Shown piece after piece: positions 9,928-17,576 of a DNA stretch of 54,965 nt (positions within the stretch are counted from its first letter, which is position 1; each line of letters begins with the position of its first letter). The notes below the pieces were generated by a model. The model was not told the DNA's origin. It saw only the letters and a list, made by a program, of their open reading frames with translations, and ran no database searches. The position numbers were made by a program, and so were the translations under genes. The DNA comes from Pseudomonadota bacterium (GTDB taxonomy: Bacteria > Pseudomonadota > Gammaproteobacteria > Xanthomonadales > Ahniellaceae): assembly GCA_022705045.1 (NCBI GenBank), contig JAKJFE010000003.1, positions 1-54,965 of the forward strand, in the 5' to 3' direction.

Positions 9928-11013
9928 TCACACGGCGATGCCGAACTGCGCGAACACGCGTTTCAGCCAGCGCAGCTGCGCGCCGTCGCGGGTGTCGTAG
10001 TCGCGGCACGTGTATCCCCACCAGTCCCAACATGCTTTCGGATTCAACGGCATCAGGCTTGATCGCGCCTGAGGATACAGGACCACGACGCCGGCACCGT
10101 CGGCCCAGCGGTTGTAGCCGGCCTCGGCCACGAAGCGGGTGCCGATGCGATCGGCCTGCATCTCGCAGCCGTGGAAGGCGACATGCAGGCCGCAGGATTG
10201 TTCGCCGCGACATTGCTTCGGCACGTAGACGTAGCCGCGGTCGGCAAGCAGCGGATCGTGGCCGTCCTCGGCGTAGGGCCGCTGGTCGAAGGCGAACAGT
10301 TCGCCCGTCGCCTTTGCCGCCGGCTGCGCGTCGGCATCAACGACCTGCTTGAACACCTCGCCCGCCAGATCGAAGCCGCAAGCCGCCAGATGTGCATCGT
10401 CGGCACGGCAATCACCTTGCGCCGCGGTCGCGAAGACATGACCGAAATCGCGATCGGCATCGACTGTCACCGCAACCTGCGGCGACAACGCGCGATATAG
10501 ATCGGCGCTCGCGGCCGTGACCGCGGCCGAAACGATCTTGTCCTCGCGACCATGCATCACCCAGACGCGATCGCCGTCGAGGCCGGACAAGACGTCGATC
10601 TGTCCAGCCGCGGCGCGCGAACGAACGGCATCGTTCAGCGGCGCAAGCTCCGGTGCCTGATCGGGGTGCATGCAGTGCGACAGCGCGGTCTGCAAGTCGC
10701 CTTGCGCGCAGCCGTAGGGCCCGCCCGCGATCAGGGCAGCGCCGTCGATCGTCGACGAAAACGCGAGGTGCACCTGATGCGCCATGTAGGCGCCGGACGA
10801 GATGCCGGAAACGCTGACGCGTGTCGCGTCGATCTTCAGCGACGGCAGCGGCGCATCGGGCTCGGCGCAACCGGCAATGGCCGCGACCAGGGCGATAACG
10901 ACGAACCGCGCCCGAAGGCGCGGTCGTTGTGTAGGTGTCCCTGCACCCGCTCCGGCGGGGAGAGCCAACCGGAGACGGGCGAGGGACAGGGCGTGATGGA
11001 ACAAGGAGATCAA
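9928..11013 (-). CDS. PHB-depolymerase-like esterase lipoprotein (start uncertain)
   Basis: The mature part is an alpha/beta hydrolase of the secreted poly(3-hydroxybutyrate) depolymerase kind. The nucleophile motif is 'SGISSGAYM', with later 'VWVMHGREDKIV' and 'CGLHVAFHGCEMQ', and 'WWGYTCRDY' near the C-terminus. A lipobox 'AAIAGC' follows a hydrophobic stretch, so the enzyme is probably lipid-anchored. The start is odd. No ATG or GTG lies between the lipobox and the upstream TonB-receptor stop, only TTG codons (11013, 11004 and one inside a repeat element). The TTG at 11013 overlaps the receptor's TGA. The roughly 50 residues before the lipobox are encoded partly by an inverted repeat. Either translation is coupled to the receptor or the original start was lost. 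Confidence 0.72.
   Translation of the reverse strand: MISLFHHALSLARLRLALPAGAGAGTPTQRPRLRARFVVIALVAAIAGCAEPDAPLPSLKIDATRVSVSGISSGAYMAHQVHLAFSSTIDGAALIAGGPYGCAQGDLQTALSHCMHPDQAPELAPLNDAVRSRAAAGQIDVLSGLDGDRVWVMHGREDKIVSAAVTAASADLYRALSPQVAVTVDADRDFGHVFATAAQGDCRADDAHLAACGFDLAGEVFKQVVDADAQPAAKATGELFAFDQRPYAEDGHDPLLADRGYVYVPKQCRGEQSCGLHVAFHGCEMQADRIGTRFVAEAGYNRWADGAGVVVLYPQARSSLMPLNPKACWDWWGYTCRDYDTRDGAQLRWLKRVFAQFGIAV
10936..10988. repeat. Imperfect inverted repeat inside the 5' end of the depolymerase-like gene
   Basis: The arms TGTCCCTGCACCCGCTCCGG and CCGGAGACGGGCGAGGGACA pair imperfectly around a GC-rich loop. The sequence resembles the pyrimidine-rich intergenic palindromes common in xanthomonads. 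It lies between the TonB-receptor stop and the lipobox-coding stretch, where a start codon would be expected. Confidence 0.5.
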
Positions 11014-13214
11014 TCGAAGCTGTAAGTCGCGGCCAGCGTGTACTGGCGCGGCGTGCCGTAGAAGCCGGTGAGAATGCCGAGCACCGGGATGTTGTAGCCG
11101 GTGGTGCGATATTCCTTGTCACCGAGGTTCGAGCCCTGCAGCGAGAAGGCCCACGGACCGTCACCACGCCACACCAGGCCGGCACTGAACAGGCTGTAGC
11201 CCGACTGTGCGATGGCTTCGCTGAGGTCGGTGGTCGGATAGACCTTGGACTGGTAGCTCGCGGTCGCACGCGCCATCAGTTCGCCGCCGAACGCCGGCCA
11301 GGTGTAGGCCGCGGTCAACGCGCCGGAGCGCTTCGGTGCATTGGTCATGTACTGCGAATCGGCGATGTTGACGTTGCGCGAGACGAACTCGTCGTAGGTC
11401 GCATCGAGATAGGCCGCATTGCCGCTGATGCTCAGGCGCTCGGTCGCCAGCCACTGCATTTCCAGTTCCAGGCCCTGCACCGTGGCCTTGCCGGCATTGG
11501 TGAAGTCGCCGAAGAACGAGTCGTCGGTACCGTCGCCATTCGAGTCGTAGGCGCTGAACACCGACAGCTGGATGTCCTCGTACTTGTTGTGGAACAGCGA
11601 CGCATTGAGGAACAGGGTGTCGTCGTTGAACGACTGCTTGGTGCCGATTTCGAAGCTGGTCACCGATTCGTCGTCGAACGGCAGCGCCGAAGCGGGCACC
11701 GCCGACACGTTGGCGCGGATGTTGAAGCCACCGCTCTTGAAGCCACGACTGATCAGGCCGTAGACGAGGGTGTCGTCGTCGATCTGCCAGTCCAGCGACA
11801 CCTTCGGCGACAGGTTCTGGAAGTCGACCGAGTCGGTGAAATCCGAGGGCGTGGCGATCGGCGTGGTGAACTGGGCGTTCGCGAAGAACTGGTTCAACAC
11901 ATCGGCGGTCTTGGACTCGTCGGTGTAACGCAGGCCGGCAGTGATCGACAAGGTGTCGTTGATCGGGAAGGTGCCTTCGCCGTAGAGCGCATACGACTCG
12001 GTGTCGACGGTGCCGTTGGTGGTACCGAACTGCAGGTTGAAGAAGTTGTTGAACACGGTGCCGCCGGCTTCGCCGTCAAACCAGTAGACGCCGAACACGC
12101 CGCTCCAGCTGTCGCTGGCGTAGTTGAACTGGAATTCCTGGCTCAGCTGTTCGTCGGCATAGAGCGCGCGCACGTCGGCGATCTTGTTCGGCAGCAGGTC
12201 GAAGTCGATCGTGGTGTCGGTGTCGGATTCGCGATAGGCGGTGACCGACTTGAACCACCAGTTGTCGGCGAGGTTCCAGTTGATCGTCGCCGAGGCGCCG
12301 TCCATGCTGGTGTCGTTGACGTTGGGCATGCCGCTCAACGTGTCGTAGCGGTCGTCCAGCGGCGCGGTGCGGGTCGGGTCGGCCGGGTTGAAGGGATTCA
12401 GGCGCTTGGCACCGCGCACGCCGCCCTGGTCGTCGAGCCAGTCGGCCGCGAGGATGACGCTGACCGTGTCCGACGGATAGAAGCCGAGCGTGCCGCGACC
12501 GACCAGGATTTCCTTGTCCGACACCGGTTCGCCGGTGCGGCGGTTTTCGCCGAAGCCGTCGCGGCTCAGCGAGGCCACGGACACGCGGCCGACGATGCTG
12601 TCGGAACCCAGCGGCAGGTTCAGGCTGCTCTTCACGTCGAGCTGGGAATAGTTGCCGACCGCCACCGTCGTCGTCGAACCGAAGTCCGGCGTCAGCGGCT
12701 TGGTCACGTATTTGATGGCGCCGCCAATGGTGTTCTTGCCGTACAGCGTGCCCTGCGGGCCGCGCAGCACTTCGACGCGCTCGATGTCGATCACGTCCAG
12801 CAGCGCACCTTGCGGACGCGCGATGTAGACGTCGTCGAGATACACGCCGACGCCCGGATCGACACCCCACAGCGGATCCGACTGGCCGACGCCGCGGATG
12901 TAGGCGGTCACCGTCGAATTCGAACCGCGCGCGGCATACACCGTCAGATTCGGCACCTGCGCGTCGAGATCGCCCATGTCCTGCACGTCGAGATTTTCGA
13001 GCGCGGTTTCGGTGAAGGCGGTCACGGCGACCGGCACTTCCTGCAGCGTCTCTTCGCGACGGCGCGCGGTGACGGTGATCTGCTCCATCGTCGTGGCCTT
13101 GTCGGACTTGGCCTCTTCGCCTTCTTTCTTCGCGTCCTGGGCCATGACCGGCAGGGCCGCGAACAGCGAGAACGCGATCGCCAGCGCCAGCGGTGAACGG
13201 GTGTGCTTCGACAT
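11010..13214 (-). CDS. TonB-dependent outer-membrane receptor
   Basis: A 734-residue outer-membrane receptor. The signal peptide (M-S-K-H-T-R-S start, cut near 'VMAQ') precedes a TonB-box-like 'EQITVTARRREE'. A plug domain contains 'VEVLRGPQGTLYGKNTIGGA', and a long beta-barrel ends in an aromatic-terminated strand ('YTLAATYSFD'). The frame is open 45 codons further upstream, but the ATG at 13214 is followed by a proper signal peptide. The ligand is not evident. The stop overlaps the TTG start of the downstream esterase lipoprotein, which suggests joint expression and a link to uptake of a hydrolysed ester or polymer (inference). Confidence 0.92.
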   Translation of the reverse strand: MSKHTRSPLALAIAFSLFAALPVMAQDAKKEGEEAKSDKATTMEQITVTARRREETLQEVPVAVTAFTETALENLDVQDMGDLDAQVPNLTVYAARGSNSTVTAYIRGVGQSDPLWGVDPGVGVYLDDVYIARPQGALLDVIDIERVEVLRGPQGTLYGKNTIGGAIKYVTKPLTPDFGSTTTVAVGNYSQLDVKSSLNLPLGSDSIVGRVSVASLSRDGFGENRRTGEPVSDKEILVGRGTLGFYPSDTVSVILAADWLDDQGGVRGAKRLNPFNPADPTRTAPLDDRYDTLSGMPNVNDTSMDGASATINWNLADNWWFKSVTAYRESDTDTTIDFDLLPNKIADVRALYADEQLSQEFQFNYASDSWSGVFGVYWFDGEAGGTVFNNFFNLQFGTTNGTVDTESYALYGEGTFPINDTLSITAGLRYTDESKTADVLNQFFANAQFTTPIATPSDFTDSVDFQNLSPKVSLDWQIDDDTLVYGLISRGFKSGGFNIRANVSAVPASALPFDDESVTSFEIGTKQSFNDDTLFLNASLFHNKYEDIQLSVFSAYDSNGDGTDDSFFGDFTNAGKATVQGLELEMQWLATERLSISGNAAYLDATYDEFVSRNVNIADSQYMTNAPKRSGALTAAYTWPAFGGELMARATASYQSKVYPTTDLSEAIAQSGYSLFSAGLVWRGDGPWAFSLQGSNLGDKEYRTTGYNIPVLGILTGFYGTPRQYTLAATYSFD

Positions 13215-13345
13215 GTGGTTTCTCCCCGGCACGACATGCGCCGATCTTGGCGGCGACTCTAGAAACGGAAACTTCACAACGCACCTGTACCTTGGTCCAG
13301 TCAAAGCCATGAAAGCTGTCCCGGGGCCTCTCCGCGGACGCAAAC

Positions 13346-13370
13346 CCATGGCGCTACACTGCGCCCATGG
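13346..13370 (+). promoter_or_regulatory. Imperfect palindrome over a -10-like box and the antitoxin start codon
   Basis: CCATGGCGC and GCGCCCATGG flank TACACT (13355-13360). The arms pair with a one-base bulge. The TACACT ends six bases before the ATG at 13367, which leaves no room for a ribosome binding site, so a leaderless transcript with an autoregulatory operator is plausible. No clear -35 is visible. Confidence 0.4.
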
Positions 13371-13591
13371 ACATCAGCATCATCGAACGCGAAGCCTTGA
13401 ACCTGCCGGCATCCGACCGCGCCAGGCTGGCCCAGGAATTGCTCGACAGTCTTGTCTCGTTGTCGCTGCCGGAAATCGAAAACCTGTGGATCAATGAGGC
13501 CTCTCGCCGCCTGGTCGAATTCGACCGCGGTGCGGTCGCAGCCACGCCTGCCGACATCGTGATGCAGAAGGCGCGGAACCTGCTGAAGTGA
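13367..13591 (+). CDS. Addiction-module antitoxin (TIGR02574-like)
   Basis: The 74-residue acidic protein has the form typical of short antitoxins paired with ParE/RelE toxins: 'ISIIEREALNLPASDRARLAQELLDSL' features in its first half and 'IENLWINEASRRLVEFDRG' in the second. It would bind and neutralise the adjacent toxin and repress the operon. Its TGA overlaps the GTG of the toxin gene by four bases (GTGA), so the pair is translationally coupled. No ribosome binding site precedes the ATG. Confidence 0.85.
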   Translation: MDISIIEREALNLPASDRARLAQELLDSLVSLSLPEIENLWINEASRRLVEFDRGAVAATPADIVMQKARNLLK

Positions 13592-13881
13592 TTTGCCGCT
13601 TCCTGCCCGAGGCCGAAGCGGAGCATCTAGAACAAGTCCACTGGTACGAGCAGCATCTCAGCGGACTCGGCGCTCGCTACCTCGCCGCAGTCCAGCAGGC
13701 GCTAGACCGCATCTGCGAAGCGCCCCGTCGATTTCCGGTTGTAGGTACCGGCGAACTGCGGCGACTGTCGCTCGAACGATTTCCATTCACGGTCTACTAC
13801 GCGGAACGCGCTGGTGACATCCTGATCGTCGCCATCGCCGCGCACAGGCGCAAACCCGGTTATTGGTCGACCCGCGTCTAG
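13588..13881 (+). CDS. RelE/ParE-family toxin
   Basis: This 97-residue basic protein has the ParE/RelE fold signature: an N-terminal 'EAEAEHLEQVHWYEQ' helix pair, 'LGARYLAAVQQALDRI', then 'RRFPVVGTGELRRLSLERFPFTVYY' and the C-terminal 'IVAIAAHRRKPGYW'. The family either poisons gyrase (ParE) or cleaves mRNA (RelE); the sequence alone does not decide, though ParE-like is more likely. It starts with GTG overlapping the antitoxin stop. Its last bases overlap the convergent M50-like gene by four bases. Confidence 0.87.
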   Translation: MICRFLPEAEAEHLEQVHWYEQHLSGLGARYLAAVQQALDRICEAPRRFPVVGTGELRRLSLERFPFTVYYAERAGDILIVAIAAHRRKPGYWSTRV

Positions 13882-14603
13882 GACTTCGGTATCGACAGCA
13901 CCGCCAGCCTCAGCGCACCGAACAGGATGACGGTCGAGACCAGCATCCAGATCACCGCCCACCAGGTGGCCGGCAGCCAGGTGAGGTCGGCCATCGTTTG
14001 CGCGTCGCTGCTCACGCTGGCATCGCGGGCCAGGGCGAACACGGTGAACAGGCTATCGTAGCCGTCGAGGATCAGTTGCAGGGCCAACACGTCGACGAGC
14101 AGATCGCGCGCGGCAAGCGACAGTTTCGCGGCGGACACCACCAGCGCGGCGGTGATCACCAGCCCGGCCGCCACGCCGAACAGGTTGCGGACGAACAGCA
14201 GGCACAACACGCCGAAGACCAGACCGAGACCGAACAGCAGCGTACGCGACGACAGCAGGCGCGCATGCAGCACCAGCAAGACGCCGCCGAAGACCGCGCT
14301 GCCGATATAGCCGGCACTGGCGACGACGACGCGCCAGCCACCGGCTGAATGGGCAACGCCGGACAGATCCGGCGATATCGCGAAGCGCAGAAAATCGCCG
14401 CCGGTCGCGATCGCGGCCAGGCCATGGCTCAACTCGTGCACGAAGGTGCCGAACACGCGGAACGGATAGACCAGCCAGCCCAGCCACGGCACCTGCCACA
14501 GTCCGATCAGCAACAGGGCGAGCGCGGCCAGCGCGAACCAGCGCCGCCAGCCGCGGTCGATGCCGATGCCACTGGGGCTTGATCCAGTTCCGGGTGCATC
14601 CAT
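13878..14603 (-). CDS. M50-type membrane metallopeptidase-like protein
   Basis: This 241-residue integral membrane protein has about six hydrophobic helices. 'FVHELSHGLAAI' contains an HExxH zinc motif (His56, Glu57, His60) in the first part, next to 'GGDFLRF', and a long C-terminal helical region follows. This matches M50 (site-2-protease-like) family proteins of unknown substrate. The ATG at 14603 was chosen because the upstream frame is antisense to the next gene. That divergent gene begins only 27 bases away, so the two promoters must overlap or one mRNA must be nearly leaderless. Confidence 0.78.
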   Translation of the reverse strand: MDAPGTGSSPSGIGIDRGWRRWFALAALALLLIGLWQVPWLGWLVYPFRVFGTFVHELSHGLAAIATGGDFLRFAISPDLSGVAHSAGGWRVVVASAGYIGSAVFGGVLLVLHARLLSSRTLLFGLGLVFGVLCLLFVRNLFGVAAGLVITAALVVSAAKLSLAARDLLVDVLALQLILDGYDSLFTVFALARDASVSSDAQTMADLTWLPATWWAVIWMLVSTVILFGALRLAVLSIPKS

Positions 14604-14630
14604 GTCGCCGTAGATAGCATAGGTTCCGCC

Positions 14631-15905
14631 ATGACACCCACCGCCGCGCTCGCCGAACGCCTGAACCGCGACTGCCATTGCATCGGCACCGACGTCGACG
14701 CCCTGCGCGCCGGCATCGAACACGACCTCGCCACGCGCGGTCTGAAGCAACCCATTGTCGAATCGCATCCGCATCTGTTCTCGAGTGCACCGGTCTTCGT
14801 CGCGCACGCCCATGCGGAGTCGATGCAACGCATCATCGCGGCGATCGAGTCGGTGGTCGCGATGCCGCAATGGCAGGCCGCCACGCTCGCCGATGCGCCG
14901 GCCATCGCGCACCGTCCGCAAGCCGCGCGCAGCGTGTTCATGGGCTACGATTTCCACATCGGCGCGCATGGCCCGCAGCTCATCGAGATCAATACCAATG
15001 CCGGCGGCGCTTTTCTCAATGCCGCACTCGGCCGGGTGCAGCGCGCCTGCTGCCCGGAAGTGCGCGACTGGGTGACGACGCCGGTCGACATGCAGACGAT
15101 CGACGACGTGCTCATCGCGACGTTCCGCGACGAGTGGCGTCTCGCCCGCGGCGGCGCCCCGCTGCGTCGCATCGCCCTCGTCGACACCGATCCTGCATCG
15201 CAATACCTGTATCCGGAATTCCTGCTCGCGCAACGATTGCTCGAAGCGCACGGCATCGATGCGGTGATCGCCGATCCGTCGCATTTCGCGCTGCGCGACG
15301 GCCGGCTCGAATGCGATGGCGCCGTCGTCGACCTGGTCTACAACCGCCTCACCGATTTCTACTTCGATGCGCCCGAACACGCCGCTCTGCGCGCCGCGTA
15401 CGAGAGCGATGCCGCCGTGTTCACGCCGCATCCGCACGCACACGCGCTGTACGCGAACAAGCACAACCTCGCGCTGCTGACCGACGCCGAACGCCTGCGC
15501 GACTGGGGCATCGATCCAGCGACCGTCGATATCCTGATCGCCGGCATTCCGCGCACGATCCGCGTACGCGCCGAAGACGCGGAGACGCTCTGGGCCGAAC
15601 GCAAACACTGGTTCTTCAAACCCGCCGGCGGCTTCGGCAGCCGCGGCGCCTATCGCGGCGACAAGCTCACGAAGAAGGTGTTCGCCGAGATCCTTGCCGC
15701 CGACTACGTCGCCCAAGCCATCGCCCTCCCCGGCGAACGCCACGTCGAAGCCGACCAACCGCTCAAGATCGACCTGCGCAACTACGTCTACAACGGCCAG
15801 GTGCAACTGCTCGCCGCCCGCCTCTACCAGGGCCAGACCACCAATTTCCGCACCCCCGGCGGCGGCTTCGCACCGGTCTATCACCCGCCTCGATCGATCT
15901 CCTGA
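14631..15905 (+). CDS. ATP-grasp-like conserved protein of unknown function
   Basis: The 424-residue soluble protein contains 'FHIGAHGPQLIEINTNAGG' around residues 107-125. The 'E-I-N-T-N-A-G-G' stretch resembles metal/nucleotide-binding loops of ATP-grasp ligases. Later 'HWFFKPAGGFGSRGAYRGDK' could be the nucleotide-binding lysine/glycine loop, which would give a circularly permuted arrangement. 'VYNRLTDFYF' lies in the middle. No partner enzyme is adjacent and the substrate is unknown. The gene is divergent from the M50-like gene with a 27-base spacer. A ligase function is inference from the motifs. Confidence 0.6.
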   Translation: MTPTAALAERLNRDCHCIGTDVDALRAGIEHDLATRGLKQPIVESHPHLFSSAPVFVAHAHAESMQRIIAAIESVVAMPQWQAATLADAPAIAHRPQAARSVFMGYDFHIGAHGPQLIEINTNAGGAFLNAALGRVQRACCPEVRDWVTTPVDMQTIDDVLIATFRDEWRLARGGAPLRRIALVDTDPASQYLYPEFLLAQRLLEAHGIDAVIADPSHFALRDGRLECDGAVVDLVYNRLTDFYFDAPEHAALRAAYESDAAVFTPHPHAHALYANKHNLALLTDAERLRDWGIDPATVDILIAGIPRTIRVRAEDAETLWAERKHWFFKPAGGFGSRGAYRGDKLTKKVFAEILAADYVAQAIALPGERHVEADQPLKIDLRNYVYNGQVQLLAARLYQGQTTNFRTPGGGFAPVYHPPRSIS

Positions 15906-15923
15906 ACCAGCATCGGCTCACGA

Positions 15924-16012
15924 ACGTAGGTCGGCTCAAGCGCAGCGGAGCCGACATCGCCAATTCACCGCAGCGTCGGATCCACCGCTGCGCGGCTTGA
16001 TCCGACCTACGT
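15924..16012. repeat. REP doublet (REPIN-like) with perfect 11-bp terminal inverted repeats
   Basis: The ends are ACGTAGGTCGG and CCGACCTACGT. Inside are two hairpins in opposite orientation: TCGGCTC/GAGCCGA around AAGCGCAGCG, and TCGGATC/GATCCGA around a CGCTGCGCGG-containing loop. The 89-base layout is that of REPIN elements mobilised by RAYT transposases in gammaproteobacteria. It sits between the ATP-grasp-like gene and the convergent VOC gene. Confidence 0.75.
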
Positions 16013-16037
16013 TGCCGGGAACAGCGTCGGCCGTTGC

Positions 16038-16433
16038 TCAGCCCTGCGCCATCTGCAGCAAATCCCACTTCATGCCGTAGAGGTCTTCGAAGACGGCGAC
16101 GGTGCCGTAGTCCTCGTGGCGCGGGGATTCGAGGAAGCGGACGCCGTTCGCGACGAGGCGCGCGTGGTCGGTGGCGAAATCGTCGGTGTAGAGGAACCAG
16201 GCGACGCGACCGCCACCTTGCTGTCCGACCACGGCGACCTGTTCCGGCGTGGCGGCACGCGCGAGCAACAGTTCGGTGCCGCCGCCACTGCGCGGTGCGA
16301 CGCGGACCCAGCGTTTGCCGGGACCGCGCGGGGTGTCTTCGATCAGGTCGAAGCCGAGCACGTCGACGAACCAGCGGATGGCTTCGTCGTAGTCGCGCAC
16401 CAGGTACGCGACGTGGGCGATGCGCGTCAGCAC
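16038..16433 (-). CDS. VOC (glyoxalase/bleomycin-resistance) superfamily protein
   Basis: A 131-residue protein with the two-module VOC fold: 'HVAYLVRDYDEAIRWFVDVLGFDLIED' at the start, then 'TDDFATDHARLVANGVRF' and a final 'AVFEDLYGMKWDLLQ'. The histidine in the first strand and the glutamate in the last are candidate metal ligands. Members include lactoylglutathione lyases and dioxygenases; the reaction here cannot be told. The frame is open upstream, but the GTG at 16433 begins the conserved strand and lies 19 bases after the desaturase stop, so it probably ends the same operon. Confidence 0.8.
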   Translation of the reverse strand: MLTRIAHVAYLVRDYDEAIRWFVDVLGFDLIEDTPRGPGKRWVRVAPRSGGGTELLLARAATPEQVAVVGQQGGGRVAWFLYTDDFATDHARLVANGVRFLESPRHEDYGTVAVFEDLYGMKWDLLQMAQG

Positions 16434-16452
16434 GGCATCGCCCCGATCGAGT

Positions 16453-17472
16453 TCAAGCGCGCACGCGCTTCGGGAAACCGACCATGCGCCGCAGGTCTTC
16501 GTCCCAGAGCTTGAGCTGGGCACACTTCAGGCTGGTCCACAGCGTCAGGCGCGGCGACAGCTGCAGCAGCGGACTCGACTCGAAGGCCTCGCGCAGACGG
16601 TAGTTCGGGATGCGGCTGGCGAGGTGATGGATGTGGTGGTAGCCGATGTTGCCGGTGAACCAGTGCATCACCTGCGGCAAGTCGAAGTAGGACGAGCCGC
16701 GAATCGCCGCCTCGGTCGAATCCCATTCTTCCTTGCGCGCCCAGTAGCTGTTCTCGAAATTGTGCTGCACGTAGAACAGCCACACGCCGCCGGCGCCGGC
16801 GATCAGCACCACCGGCAGATGCACCATCAGCACCGTATGCCAGCCGATCAGGTAACCGAGCGTGCCGCCACAGGCCAGCAGCAGGGCGTTGTTGACCCAC
16901 ACACTGGCCCATTCCTTCTTCCACGAGAACGGCATGTCGAACGGGAAGCGGTGCTTGATCACGAACTGGTAGGCCGGACCGATGACCAGCAGCACGAAGG
17001 CGCTGCGATAGAAGCGGTAGGCGAAACGCTTGTGCCAGGGCAGCGCGACATATTCAGCGACGGTCAGCGTTTCCATGTCGCCGACGCCACGACGGTCAAG
17101 GTTGCCCGAGCTGCCGTGGTGGATGTTGTGGGTCTTGCGCCAATAGCCGTAAGGGAACAGCGTGACCAGCCCGAGCACGCCGCCGACGATGTTGTTCGCC
17201 TTTTCCGACTTGAAGAACGAGCCGTGGCCGCAGTCGTGCTGCACGATGAACATGCGCACGTACAGGCCGGCGGTCGGGATCGCGAGCAGCAGCACCCAAC
17301 CGTAGTTCCAGTCGTGGGTGACGCCGTAGGCCATCAGCGCCCACAACGCCACGAACAGCGGCAGCGTGTTCAGCAGTTGCCAGAGCGCGCGACCGAAATG
17401 CGGCTTGGCGTATTCGGCACACAACGCGCGCAGTTGCGCGGCGCTGGTCGGAAGGTTCGGCAATTCGGGCAC
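16453..17472 (-). CDS. Membrane fatty acid desaturase
   Basis: The 339-residue integral membrane di-iron enzyme has the three histidine boxes of the family: 'HDCGHGS' (79-85), '[10 protein letters not shown]' (about 112-121) and '[14 protein letters not shown]' in the last quarter, with hydrophobic helices between. It introduces a double bond into acyl chains, using O2 and an electron donor; regiospecificity is not readable. The GTG at 17472 is preceded by GGAG at seven bases and followed by conserved-looking sequence. The long open frame further upstream is a shadow of non-coding and neighbouring sequence. It lies between the VOC gene and the HEAT/ankyrin gene, all leftward. Confidence 0.9.
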   Translation of the reverse strand: MPELPNLPTSAAQLRALCAEYAKPHFGRALWQLLNTLPLFVALWALMAYGVTHDWNYGWVLLLAIPTAGLYVRMFIVQHDCGHGSFFKSEKANNIVGGVLGLVTLFPYGYWRKTHNIHHGSSGNLDRRGVGDMETLTVAEYVALPWHKRFAYRFYRSAFVLLVIGPAYQFVIKHRFPFDMPFSWKKEWASVWVNNALLLACGGTLGYLIGWHTVLMVHLPVVLIAGAGGVWLFYVQHNFENSYWARKEEWDSTEAAIRGSSYFDLPQVMHWFTGNIGYHHIHHLASRIPNYRLREAFESSPLLQLSPRLTLWTSLKCAQLKLWDEDLRRMVGFPKRVRA

Positions 17473-17576
17473 GGTGAATCTCCAGTGAAGATGGACATTG
17501 TCCGGGTCGGGGCCGGGACGCGCAAATTCAATCGTTCGCTTGCACGATCTTTCACGGCAAATGTGACGAACCGTGG

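Noticed and set aside
8083-10352. Long plus-strand frames (481 and 600 residues) opposite the SSS-kinase gene
   Set aside because: They are Arg/Ala/Ser-rich shadows of the real minus-strand gene, with no domain-like segments. High GC content makes antisense frames long.
10935-13196. 753-residue plus-strand frame opposite the TonB receptor
   Set aside because: It is the antisense of a clear TonB receptor, with composition rich in Val, Arg and Gly and no recognisable domain.
14604-15884. A 668-residue protein extending the M50-like gene upstream
   Set aside because: The upstream part is antisense to the ATP-grasp-like gene; the hydrophobic real protein starts at 14603.
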